From Toxotes chatareus (Eukaryota > Chordata > Actinopteri > Toxotidae), in NCBI GenBank assembly GCA_016801885.1, contig CM028898.1, positions 10,498,177-10,562,176 of the forward strand: a stretch of DNA of 64,000 nt, written 5' to 3'. The notes under the pieces were generated by a model, which saw only the letters and a list, made by a program, of their open reading frames with translations, was not told the DNA's origin and did no database searches. Shown here in pieces: positions 37,701 to 51,647 of this stretch (position 1 is the stretch's first letter; each line of letters opens with the position of its first letter). The translations under genes and the position numbers were made by a program.

Positions 37701-39869
37701 AAACAGGGTGGAATTAAATATTTCAAGTTTCCATCTAACTTACAAAAAAAGACAAAACAGGGGAGATGAGATGAAGAGGTGGCACGTTCATTTCTCAGCA
37801 GACTGAACACTTTGGCCGATTACTTCAATTAATAACCCAACAGTAAAATCATTAGTCAAGGGAAATTCAGCAATGTCCAAGCGCTGCTGGGATAGAAAAA
37901 TATGACTGATTGAGAGCTTCCACTTCATTATCCTGGAGACAGATGAGAATGTAAAGATTATGATGTGCTAAAGAGACATTCTGTACTTTTTTAAGAGCTT
38001 GTCAGAGCAACATGTGGAACTTTAACAAATTCTCGAAAATGGCTGATGTTTGTGTCTGTCTAGACACAGAAATAAAGAAACTAGATGTAAAGAGGGTGAA
38101 TGCTCAGACATTAACAAGTATTTAATCATTTTCCTCTAATTATTCTCTACTGTATTATGGGGGAACATGACTCTATTCCTGATGTCCAGGAACAATCCTA
38201 CTTGGATCTGAACCTCATCCTGTAACATGACCAGCGAGTTCTTGTCTTCTGGGACATGCCACGTTCTAAAATGGACAGTCTGGTCCAATAAGCACGTTTC
38301 ACCAGAGACACCTGACTAGCTCTGATTTCACAGGCCCATTTTTTTGATATTTTAAACTTGAGTAGGCTTTCAGTTTGCCTGCCACACCTGCTAGATCCAC
38401 TGGCCAGGGTCTTTGAAGCAAGCGATAACGCCTGTGAGGAACGTGATAACACTTAGAAAATACAGCTTCTCATATATGAGTGAAGCAAAGAGGAGGTGAC
38501 AAGGCAAAAAAAAACATAAGAAGGGAAGTGGGATTAAAGCTTTGAGTGATGGGAAACTCCTGTGCTTCCAACATCTCATCTCATCGCACACAGAATTTAC
38601 TTTTGAGGTGCAGAAGCTGGGAAATCCTTTCATTCTTTTAGTCCCTGGACAGATGTTTGGCTTTCATCGTGTGCATATTGGAGGGTAAAGAAGCTTAAAT
38701 CCCCTTTGCTGTTCCCTCTGCAGTTAATAAAAGGAGTTCTGCAATCATTCATGTTGTCACTTCCCAAGGTAGTGAAGGACAAAAATAACATTTACAAAAA
38801 GATGCTCTCAGGTTTTCCACAAGTCGTTTTTGTCACCCGAGAAGAGCACACTTACTTTAAAAACATGAGGAAAACATGACAGGAGTTTACTGATCTCAGA
38901 CAAGCCCCACAGTTCTTTATATTCTCCTACATTGTTATTATTATTATTATTAAGTGTTTTTAATAACAGACAGCAATGCGTCTTTTTTTTGGCAGTAATC
39001 ATGTCACACCATGTGTAACGCATAAGACAATATTCCCTTTAACAGAAAGGAAGGTGAACTGACACTGCTTTCTTTTAATTACTGCTGATTTCACAAGGCT
39101 ACAAGGAACAGGTTACTACCAAAGAAACCAATCACTAATATCTGACTGCTTTCTACAGGCTGTGCAACAAAAGAAAACATACTCCAACATGTAGCATCAT
39201 CCTATAGATGCTACATAAGAAATAAGAAGTAATGTTAACTATTTATTAGAGGACTAAAAAAAATTGTGAAATAATAGTTTGACCATATCTGACAATTTAA
39301 TAAATAATATATATGATTAATAAATAGCATGCACATGAATAATAACTAAAAACCCTTATGCTTGCACATACAGTAAATGGTGTGAACACATGGAGAGACT
39401 AATGTGCCGTGTATATACTCTCATACACACGCATACACACACACACAGTCATGACTAGAATGAAGCGGATTTTGTTAATTAGTATAAATTAGACCCTGGG
39501 GTTCCTCTGCAAGTGTAGTGCTGCATCCTATTAGAGAGCTTCTACAGCATCTAATCAGAACGCATGAAACAATCATAATCTAACTAGATTAAAACTTAGG
39601 CAGCACAGTGCAAGTAAATGCTGTTTATGAAGTCACTAAGAAGAAGAAGTAATGTGGAAATGAGGAAAAATGCTGAAAGGCCTGTAGTGGGAAAGGTGAA
39701 ACAATATTTGAATGAACTCAAAAGAGAAAACAGAGCTTGTTCTCAGTCACACCGTCATTTCTTCACCTTCTACCTCTCGTACAAGGAGGTCTAGAAACCC
39801 TGTGGGTTGATTTGACATTTTGTCATCAGGCTGATTATGTTTCCTGCGGGTTCTTCCCTCCTCAAACCT

Positions 39870-39908
<39 letters not shown>

Positions 39909-42900
39909 CTGCTTGTGACTGCATCAGGGTCTTTTTTCCTGAGTTTATGGGTCAGTGAGAAGTGGACAACAAGGATGCAGACAAAGAGTCCAGAAAATTA
40001 GTATAACCTGCAATACAATAGAAAAACACAAAAGAACCAAAAAATAATAATAATAATAATAATACTAAGCATACACATAGTAACAGATGCACAAAATTAG
40101 GCAGGCGACAAGGAATAGATGTGTAAGCTGGGGTTCATTTCCTTGGGTTTTAGAAAGTATGAGATTTAAATCAAAGGCAGGAAGCAGTGTTTTGCAAATA
40201 CCATTCAAACAACAATTTCCAAGAGAAAAACAAACATTTAGTCTTTGTGTTTTGTCCTGTGCCTGTGTTGTGACCCAGTACAACATAGTTTCCTGTGTAA
40301 CAGATGCAAGCAGCTGTCAGAGACCTTTTAGATAAAATAAGCTGTATCCTTCTCCCCTTCCAAAAATTCCTGAACTTGGCTTTTCAACTGTAATTTGATC
40401 AGATGGAGGCAGACGGTAACTGATTGTGTGACAGCTTTTGGGGAAACTTATTGTGGACTGGGCAATGATGGGCAGGTGCCTTGGGCAAAGACTGTCTTCA
40501 ATTCCCTCCCTGACACCTACACAGATAATATGTTAGTCCATCAGCTACTCTGGGCAGCACACCTCCAAATGAAATGAACCCGCACCGATACACAGACACA
40601 CACACACACCATGGCTTATGTCAGTGGTAGGTATGAAAATTATTGTCTCCGCCGCTGACATTGGCTTAATGGTTAAAAACCAATGACAGAAAAAGGAGAT
40701 AAAAAAATGATCCACAACTGATTTGTTCATGTGTCTCCTTCCCGAATCTAATGCAAGTCTTTTAGCACTGTACATAAAGACCTGCTTCCAGAGGTGCTAA
40801 TCATGCAAAAAGCCTTATTCATCATTCCCTTTATGGCTTGTTGCATGAATAGCACTTTGGGTTATGGCACTGTAGTAATTATTATGATGCTAAATTGTTC
40901 ATTTCTCACTTACTGGTTCTTTTTTAGTTATTTCTTTTGAATTTGAGGGTAAGGTGCAGGTAAAACACAAGGAGTCAGCTATTTAGATACCTGTTTTATA
41001 CACACACACACACACACACACAAGCTTAAGATCCAACCTGCAGTTCAAGACACTGTGTAATAGATCACAGATGTTAGCAGGCTTTGTGAGGTGACTCCTT
41101 TCAGAAGGTTGGCATCAATGCCAATCTTTACAAGTTTTTCAAGTATGCCAATATCTAACTTAAAGCATAAATTTGGCAATTATACTCACGTCCTCTTCAT
41201 TTACTCCAACTTTGCTGTGCTTTTGAGACAACTCAATTGACTCATTTTAAACATTTCAATGAGAAAAGATTTCCATCGCTGCTCTCAGGAGGAAAAATCA
41301 TTAAGAGCCCTCATATCTTGATCGCCCACGCCTTTGCTTTAGTTGGTGCTTGCAGAGCAATATGCACCTATTTAAATGGTTCCTGGTGGTTCATTTGCCA
41401 CTTGAAAAAGGGAAACCACCGCCTTGAAGACAGAAGGAGCATTTACATGTACTCTGGTTAACAGAGCCGGTCCAACTGGCTCAAGTAACTCAATAAGCCC
41501 CGAGAGACAAGAGCGGAGCATGAAGATGTGGTGGGTCAAATTCTAGATAATGTCTCTTGATTGCTGAACACTTAGGACAGCTAAACCAAGTGACTGTGTG
41601 TGTATTTCTCAGTTGTATAAATATTTTACTGACTTACCTGAAAAATGTCACAAAGAACTGGACAAGGTCCATGATACTGTTGTGTTGGGAGAAGGCAATC
41701 TATAGGAGAGAAAGAAGAAAATGACTTACAATCAGACTAATACCAGGACAATAATAGTAAACACTAATGTAAAGGTAACAAAATGTTACAGTCAACAGGA
41801 TATGAACATGGGTATGAATCACCATTCTTTGAGAAAAGGTAAACAAAGCTTTTACAGCCTTCTCAGCCACTCAATTCTTTTGCAAACCTGAACTTTATAT
41901 ATAAAATCTATTTTCATTAAATAAAAACAAAATCTGTTATTAACAATCATTTAATCTCAAAGGGGAAACACTCAGCTCGGCAAACGTTCACTTCATTCTA
42001 AGTGAGATCTCCCAGTTTATCTGTGACATTGTGGCAGTGTTAACATGACAGGGTGTCGACAGGTCAAGCCTGCATTAAGAGCCAAGTGGACCTGCTAAAA
42101 GGTCACTGACAATATTCTCTGGAGGATCTTCCATTAGAGCTTCTGCCAGTTAAAAAAAAACAAAAAAAAAAAAAAACAGTTTGAATGCAATGAAACAGGA
42201 AAGGGAAACATCTGAAAAATTACTGTCTGAAAAAATGATCTGGTGAGAATTATGAATTGACCCAAGTATATATTTCTCATTCTAAACCAAAGACAGAGAT
42301 GTAAAACAAAAAGAGATTCCTTTAGATTTTTAATAAGTTCTTTTCTATAGCTCCAGTTGCAAAGATAAAAATAGAAGCTACAATAAAGAAATTCACAATC
42401 CAATGTAATTCTAAAATATAGACAAAAGTATACACGCCCATTCAGTTTTAGTGGGAAGGGAACGCAGGATAACTAATATCTGTTGTGGAATAACATATAG
42501 AGTATATCTCATGTATGTAGCTGATTTATGTATAAAAGGCAGCATGGCCAGTGATTAATAGTTAAGAAATGTTTTACCTTCATTAAAAGAGGGATTACAC
42601 ACACTCCTGGCAGCTAAATCATATCTGATAGGTCACATCATAGTGACATGTCATTATCTACTGTAGATGCCTTGAAGGCATTCTGCCCTGAAAGCATATA
42701 GACACACAAACAAGACATCATCTGCAGCAATACTGAGTCTCCTCTGGTTGATAGCACGTCGGGTTGGGTAACAGGGCACAAACTGTGCTTTTGGAGGTGG
42801 ATTATTTGCATCATGTTTGTTGCTTTGAATGAATGATGAGGCTCAAATTTAAAAGGTGAAGATTCAGCCCATCACGGGGTGTTGAAACAGTGAAGAGGCA

Positions 42901-45900
42901 TTGATTTATTCATGTAGGAATAAAGGTATTCATCTCTTCCATGTCTTAATTTTGTGTAATTGACAAGCTACATATAGCTGAATATCTGGTGTCAGTGGTG
43001 ATGACATGAGAGTGCATGTTTAAGGTTATGTGGCAGGACAGAGTCTTCACTGGGACTGATCTTTATTCACAACTTCATCGCCTGCACAAACTTCTGCCAA
43101 TTTTGACTTTTTTTAAGCAGAGAATGAGAATCACTGATCTGAGATGAAATGCTCACTGACATGGCTAACGAGACTCAGAAGCACACAACGCACAGATGTT
43201 TTGCTGCCGCTTTAATATGTGGGACTGTTCTATTTAGTGCTGCTTTTCTCATAAGATGGGGTCAAAGCAATACAGTTGGGGTTAATTTCATTTCAATTCG
43301 TCAATCTCGGCCAATCAATGGAATCATTTGAGAAACGTTCTTCTATTACAAGTGGACTTTTATAACATTGAGCAGCCTCTTGGATAACAATTACACTGAC
43401 ACACAATGATGTCACAGAAAAATCTTAGCTCAATACTTTTATCCACATTTAAAGGCTTATTTTAAGCGCTTGAACGTTAAATACAAAGGCTCATAAGTGC
43501 AGTCTCAAATTCGGCTTTATCTCATCTCTCCTCTGCATCATAAAGGAAAGAGAGACCTTATCCTGTTACTGAAGCTGTTTGCTTTAACGGCTTGGGCCAG
43601 TCCATAATAAATAAGTGACTGTTGGCCAGGAAATCTAATAGAAAACTATTACCGGGCCACCTCCACAGATGGACTGACCCCAAAGATGCTATTATCCCCA
43701 CCATGGTCTACTCATCTACTATGTGAAAGGGAGGGACAGAACAAATGTGAAAATCAATATATGGGAGCAGGCTAATTAGCAAAAAGGGTATTGTGTGCCA
43801 TTATTAGAAATTATGACTGTATCTATCACATCTCTTAGTAAAAGCTGTTGCAGACTGAATACACAGGGGACACTGGCTGAATGTTATTCTTTTAGATATA
43901 TAATATAAATAAATAAATAAATAATGAATATGAAAAAGGCAATAATCAAACAATTCAACATTACAGCTTGTTTTTAAGAAATAAAACTGCAGAAATATGG
44001 AGCTATAAGTGCAAATTGAAATGAAATATCAAACATATAGAGCAAAACCATTATTTCAGATTCCTACCTCACATTACCAGTCAGAGAAACTTATTGGATT
44101 CAAATGTATTCGGGAGCATATCCAACAGAATTTGTCAAAGCGAAAGTGCTAAAATTCACCAAGTTTTGAGACATTAATTATTATCTAACTTTTAAATGAA
44201 TATAAACTGAAGTGATGTTTACTTAGTAGCCAGTTATAGTCATAAGTCAACCTGTGTACACTGAGAGAGAATGAGTCCAGACCAAATTTGCTTTGTCAAA
44301 ATGACAGGTCCTGTCTACATCTAAAAAAGTCCTTTTTTCCTTTAACCTCAGTGTTTTTTTTCCTTTCTATGAAATCTCTGCACATCACTGTTTGTCTGTC
44401 ATTTTGTAGCAGGTACTCACATCAGAGCCATGCGACCTCTAGCCCCATTCAATATTCTTGCCGGTGAGACTAAACCGTGAGTTTTTTGACAATTGCTTAA
44501 TTGTTGTTTTCCTGGAAAACCCAAAATAACTAACAGCAAATGGCAATTATTTTTCACAGCATCATATTTTCACACTGTCCATCAAATCCAAGCCTCATTC
44601 TCCTCCATTCCGAGGACAGGATCTAGATAAGGTTCCACAATGCCCGCTAAAAAACAGCTGTGCACCTTTGCACGCTTACCATCGGTCATTAAACCTGTAA
44701 TTAAGAGTAAAGTGTGCTTGAAATCACCCTGAGCAACAATGGGGCTCTGCATCTGCAAAGATGGCTGCTCCTGCTCTCTTTCTGTATGCAGGTCTGAGAC
44801 CTACTGTTCTTAAATGGGATCTTTTCAGATGACTGCACACACACTGTACATGGAGTGAGAAATCTGGGACAACATGACACATGAGAGAGAGAGAGAGGAT
44901 TAGATCACTGTGTTATCTGCTCCATGTGAGTCAGCTGAAAGTCACCAAGCACCATCCTTACCTGGATCTTGATGGGCCATGAGAAGTTACTGACGTAGAC
45001 ATAAAAGGTAATGTTAGGGTTGCTTCTAAAGGTGAACTTCTCACAGGAGAAACTGTCTCTGTATTCCTTGATGTTAGTTTTGGACACGATGGGCACCTCC
45101 TCTCCAGAAATGGTTCCGGCTGTTGGGGCAAAGAGTTCATGTTCAGTACATTGCCATTTGGTGCTCACAGAGCCCACCTTCATACAGAGATGAAGCTGCG
45201 ACACATTATTATGAATCCATTTATGGGTTTATCAAGCCATTTGAGACAACAGGAAAGCTCTCATGACCAATTATTATTATGTCTGATGTGCATTTAACTT
45301 CTCTTTGGTTGACCTAAAATAGCTTTGGGTTTTATTGTGTAATTATACATGCTGTCCATATTTTATTGTTAAATGGACATGGACGTGGGAGAAAAGCACA
45401 GCTTGAAAGAGGGACTGAAATGCTGCTGTCTATAGGTCATGACTGAGTCATGCTAGCACATATTCATCATTTGAATCCATATCACCACTATCAGCTAATG
45501 CGTTTAGTATTTTTGACACCAAGAAATTAGCATTTTTTACGCCCTTGGGGCGGATGCAGACTGCATGAGGGCAACAAAGCTCTGCGAAGATCAACTGTTT
45601 ATTACAGTGCTTGTTTGTGGCCATTTATGTTTTGCATTCATGAAGTGTGTTATTTAATTTCTTGGTAAATATTACAAAAGCCCAAAATCGGCAGTGAAAA
45701 AGAACAATATCTGTTGATGACAAGAAAGGATTTTGGAATTTTCTTTTCTCAGTAAAATTCAATGTAGTCACATTGAAAAGCAAAACTTTAGAGAGTGTCT
45801 TATTAACATACAGTTCATAATACTCACTCTGAAATAAAAACTAATGCATTTCCAAGCAAAACTCTACAATACAAAAGGCTATTTTCCATCTATCTTAATG

Positions 45901-48900
45901 TTTCAAGTCATTTCTTATTCTTCCTCATGTCAGTGGGTCCTCAACATTGACATTCCAACCCACATCTCTGAAACAAAAGAACTGAAAATGACAGCTTGAG
46001 TGTGGCTACGTGAGCACGTTTATCTTAATTGAAATCACCCTCCTCCCCACCCAAAGGCACTTCATGCTCTTGTCGATTGTGAAGAGGCTCTCGTTCCTTC
46101 TGAGAAAACAATATCTACGCGGGGAAAGGGGACCCAACTTCAAATATTAATGACGATGCTCCGAAAAGGTTAAGGTGGCGGAGAGGAGCAGAGGAGGTTA
46201 ACGTGTTTTAGTGGTTGGAAAATGTCAGTGTTGTGGGGATGGAGAAAGTGGCAGATGACTTGAGAGGAAGGGAGGGCATGAGATAAACAGTGGCACTGGA
46301 CGACTGCAGTGTCCTTGGGTGTCTTTCCTCAGGGGACCTATAATATCCACTCAACGGTGACACAGTACTCACTACCTAGAGAGGGTGCATTACTGTTCCT
46401 GTTATACCTACAGACTAAATGATTTAATAAATAAATTTAAAAAACAATAAAGAAAAAAGCTAAATCACAAACTCAATTTCTAAAGACTGGATGGTATATT
46501 TCATTATTTCAGAGAATATTGTGGAAGCAGGTGATTAAATTTGCAATTCTGGCATTGTGATGACAATAAATACAGACAGTATATCTAATCAGCCTGGGTC
46601 TGTGTTTGACCTGTCTGTACAAATTGCCCTGTGTGGGTGAAAATGACTTCTTAATGATGCTTGGGCTAAATTGGGTGCATGTCATTTTATGTGGGAGTGG
46701 CACATTATGCAGTTGGATTTTGGGTCTGAACATCCTCCAAGATTTTGAATATCTGCTTCCTTGACCTTCAAATGCATTAACTACTGTCTAAAAAATAGAT
46801 CAAGGCATATCTACCATACATGAATTAAACTGTGAAATTAAGTAAAAGTACCTGTTGATCCCACCGACCAGGTGATATTGAGGTTGAAGTTGTTGGATGC
46901 ATTAATGGACATGTCCAAGTTCTTGTTTGCCTTTAGAAGATGAACATAAAACACATCATTCATGTATTTAAATATAAGATAGGCAGAAATCATCACACAA
47001 AAAGACACAACAGTCTCAATATGGAAAGTAAATAATAAAAGCAAAGATACTCTAAGGAGGTTTTAAAACTCTGTGGGGATTCAGGAAGCCGTGAATAATT
47101 TGTGGGTAGTTTCAGACTCCCATAGAGACTTTCTAACATCTTGATAGAAAGTGAATGACCAATCAATGATCATCGACTTTAAGTGTGGCAGTCTACCACT
47201 GGAGATTTAATAGAGTGCTGCACTCATGTCACCTCTTCAAAAAAAAAAAAAAAGACCAATTTATAGAGTCACTGCCTCAGTTACCAGGCTGAGAACTTTG
47301 ATTTCGGAAATAGTTACCTGCTCAGGTGATGCCATGAAGTTGATGGCAGTGTAGTGATTGTCATCTTCTTGGATGAGACTGAAGGTGAACTGGTAGTCGA
47401 TCAGGAGATTGTCTATTTAGAAAATCAGACAGGAAAGAAAGGTCTCACATCCCTTCCTATCATACATCAATATATTTTACATAACAAGAAGTAGTTTCTG
47501 AAGAATATACACAATCTGAGCTGCCAGCTGTGGGCTTACACTACTAGAGACTACTGTGACAGTATAAAAATACAGAGATGTGAGGAGATCAAAAGAAACT
47601 TACAAGCAATAGCCTGACTGATGGAGACAAGTGAAATCAAAATGTCTGTAATCAATTCCAATGACTTGCAATCAGGGTGTACAATTTTCTCATCAAGCAG
47701 AGAACAAGTAGGAATATCTGACCCTGACAGCAAGCTCAAAAAATTCCCCTGCAGCGATTAATGAAATATTTAATTATTTATTAGTGACAGATTGTCACAA
47801 ATGAATTCACTACATTCCCAAAATGATATACAAACATCACTGAAGCATCTACATACAAACATTTTTAGATTGAATAATATATTTTAGACTTCACTTCAAT
47901 CTATTTTGTGTAGTGAGACCAAAATCACCAGTTACAGTGAAAAGTCAAATGATTCACACTGTGAAGAATCTGGATAACGTCACAATGAGTGCAGCGTGCT
48001 AATCCATGGTCGACGGCCTGTTAGATAATGTGCGGAGTGTCATGTTTACAATACCGCGTGACAGAGCTCAAGGAAAAGTCCCAGTGGTGTGCAGAGGTTA
48101 AAACAAGCTGCAGGCTTTTAGTTTCCTGTCTCTCTCTCATTGAGCCTGATGTCAGGCTATGGCATTTCAAAAGGGACAAAACCTTGGCAGAGGCTCTGTT
48201 GTCAGTAGCACAGTGTTGAAAGGCAGATAACAAATCACTAAGTACTGCAGCACCGTGAAGGACACCAAATCATGCAAATAAACACACAAAGCACAAACAC
48301 CAGCATGTACAGTATACACAGAAATACAGGCGCAGATGTGCGACCACTCTGCACTGGGTGTCAACTTTACGTATTTTGTTTTTTTTCTTTCTCGTAACGC
48401 AGCTTTTTGCATCACTCACCTTGATAGATTCCCCTTTTACTTTACTAGTCAAACCACCATTTAGTCAACTTTCCAAATGAATGAATGAGTAGGTGGGTGA
48501 TTGAGTGAGCGAGCAGACAAGTGGAGAATTTTTACTCCTCTGTCTCCTTGATTAGCTCAATCACTCACTCCTTCTGATGCACTTGACATTTTCACGACAA
48601 GTCATTCTGTCACCGAACAAGCGCCCCTGGTGCCAAAGTGCTAAAATGCTCCATCTGCCCTGAGCGCAAGAGTGGAAGTGTAGAAGCGGCGAGGGAGCAA
48701 GAAAAGCAGAGAAAGAATAGCCAAGAATAATCAACGAGGTGTGTGTGTGTGTGTGCATATGAGCTGTCTTTCCAGCAAGTAGCTGTCCAGTGGAGAATTA
48801 CTCACAGTAACAGGTTCCTCTGAGTGGATTGCCAAGGTAACGGTTTTCTGAGTCACATCTGCAGTGAAGAAAACAGAGAGGAGAGAACAAGATGAAGAAG

Positions 48901-51587
48901 AGTGCTAACAGATTGAGAGCAAGAATGCCTCTTATCAGGAGCAGTGTATGCCAAGTGCCAGCGCATTAGCTCCTGCTGTTGGCGCCTCATCAAGTCTCTT
49001 ACTTCTGACAAAGAGGAAATAATCTGATAGTTTGTAAAAGTTAATTAGATTTTTTTTTTAAGTTTTGTTTATCGAAGCAACACAGCGATATGCAGCAAAT
49101 TTTACGTGCCACCTGATCACAGAGAACAGGCAACCAAAAGTAATGTATAAAGTTTAAACCCTTAAAATACTTGGAGCAAACGACACAACTTCCTTGATTA
49201 TATGGGAAATATAATCCAAATTTATATGTGAAAGCCAAATCAAGAATAACAACCAATCGAGGTGAGTCCTTTTAAAGGGATGGATGAGGTAGGAAAGTAA
49301 AAAAAAAAAAAAAGGAGTTTGAAATATAGATCAATAGTCATACTGTAAAGCAGCGTGTCATCCAGATACTAATGTTCACAGGAGGGTGGCAAACATAAGG
49401 AGGAAATGAGAAAGTCCACTCTTTAGTACGCTGATTACAGTTATATGCTATGGCTTTCTTTTACTAAAAATGTACATCAAAATTATCTACCATTGTACGT
49501 AATTATGCCGCTCAGTCTGTGACAAAATTATACACCTTTCTTTCAGAACACAAAACTTCTAACACATTTTAAAAAGTTTTTCTGTGTTACATGTACATAT
49601 CATATATAATTATCATATATAATTTTAATTTAAGATCCAAAAGAAATGTAAACAAAATAAATAAATAAATAAAAGAAAACTATAATTACACGGTTTGTGT
49701 GTGTGAAATGATTCTAACTCCAAGGGACAATGAATCTATAACTCCAGCTAATGAGGGTCTTAACCCAGAGTGAAACATGGTGTGAAAACTGGAAAATTAA
49801 AGGGTTCCATTTGCCTCCAATCCATTGTTGTTAGTTGACAAACACTTTAATTTTAAAGGCTTGAAAATCCCCACTGTCCCCATAAATGGCAAACACAAAA
49901 ACAAACTCATTCTTGACGTTGAAAGAATGCTCCAAATCACAGATTTTTCTTAAAGGTTTTGTGTTTCAAATTTGCTTTTTAGGCTTTTTAAAAAGTTTTT
50001 AAAGTTATATCAATTATTGGATTAATAAATCGCACTGTGCATTTGTTAAACAGAAAGGTATGAATGGGCTTCTTAGGTGCTGTCAGGTCTCGCAGTTTGC
50101 TCAAAGCACAGCAGTTCAGCAGGACAAATAATTTTCACACATCAGTGATACTGTGGAATAACAGCCAAAACAGTCTGATTTTTAAATGAAGTGCTGCCAA
50201 ACAACATCATTTGTTAACATCAACTGTTTTGAGGGTACGTGCGTGCATAAGTGTGTTTTATCAGGCTTTCCAAAGGCCTGTAATGACGAGAAACATATGG
50301 CAGTGTTCAATGTTCTTTATCTCCTTTTTAATGCATCTCTCCGCTCTGTCTCTCAATCTTTTATGCATTTTAACAGTCTGCAATTCTCTCTGGACTAGTT
50401 TATCATCACTGCTGTACCTCACCTGATAAACAGGGTACGTAATGTCACACACATGCACTAAGATCTGCATAAATAAAGTGAAAAGTGACACAGCAATCTA
50501 AACATTAGATATCTATTATCACACTGACTTTGATTCACAGCTGTTTTATTTTACAGAAAACCGATTACTTAGAATAAGAATATCAAAGGCGGTGTCGAGG
50601 AGTCAGAGAGGACACAGAGCGAAGGAGGGAATGGAGGAGAGGAGCAAACTGACTGAGAGACACGAACGCCACAGAGGAGGAGGTGGCAGTTAGTGATGTT
50701 ACAGCGAGGGTGGGGGAAGTGTGGGGAGTGACGCTGCCTCTAAAAATAATGCAACATTGGTTGTTTTGCAGCAGTTTGGATTCACGAGACAGATGGTTAT
50801 CACCGCTGAAGGTACTACGCAAAATTCTGTCCAGTCAGATGAGGCTGGAGGTAACACATCTGACGTGTTTCAACGCCTTAAATATCACCAGTGGATGGAG
50901 AAAAAAAAAGGTGGAACATTTTAACTTGAGCTTATAGTTTATTTATTACACTGACTGAACTACAAGTGTTTAGTACTGATGAAAATAAACATTGCATGCG
51001 ACAACAGCTTTAATACTTATGTACTATTTATACTGGCATGTGTCAGGTAAACAGCTGTTTAATGGAGCTGGTCATTACTCCCAGATACTGAGAAGTACAT
51101 ATGAAGTAAATACATGATTTAACAATATTAACCTGATCAAGAAGGATTTATCTAAGCCACAAATCCAGAGGGAGAAGCGTCAGTGCTATGAATGATCCAA
51201 TGGTTGGAGGACACTGAGTTGGGGAAGAGCCAGCTCCAACGCTGTCACTGTTAAGGTTAAACAGACAGCGACAGGGTAGAGCGCTCTTTTACCACAGTAC
51301 AAAGGACGGAGGACAAATGCTGCCACAGGCTTTTGAACCTTACAGAACATCACTCCTGGGGCGTTTAAGTTGCCTGGCATTTACAGAAGGCAAAACACAC
51401 ACATACCCACGTGCTCATCATGTAGTGTATAATGCAACTCCTCTACCCTGTATCTTAATTTAATCTACACCTACATGCATGCGTGCACACATCTGAACTC
51501 CAGGCAATACTCCTGCACAGTATCTTAATTTGATCTACACTCAACTTGAACCTTTGTCTGTGCACACACTGTGATTTAACGGGCAAA

Positions 51588-51647
<60 letters not shown>

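Larger units (their letters stand above)
37292..41637 (-). other. atrnl1: atrnl1 intron, 4346 bases
   Basis: No exon seen. Simple repeats: (TTA)n 38934-38952, (CA)18 39872-39907, (AAT)n 40043-40063, (CA)11 41001-41022. Confidence 0.8.

Noticed and set aside
45120..45204. Extension of the 44962-45119 exon upstream, which remains open
   Set aside because: The CCCCAACAG acceptor at 45120, the phase left by exon 46930-46852 (split Ala), and the ATRNL1 order WSVGSTAGTISGEE all place the exon start at 45119.
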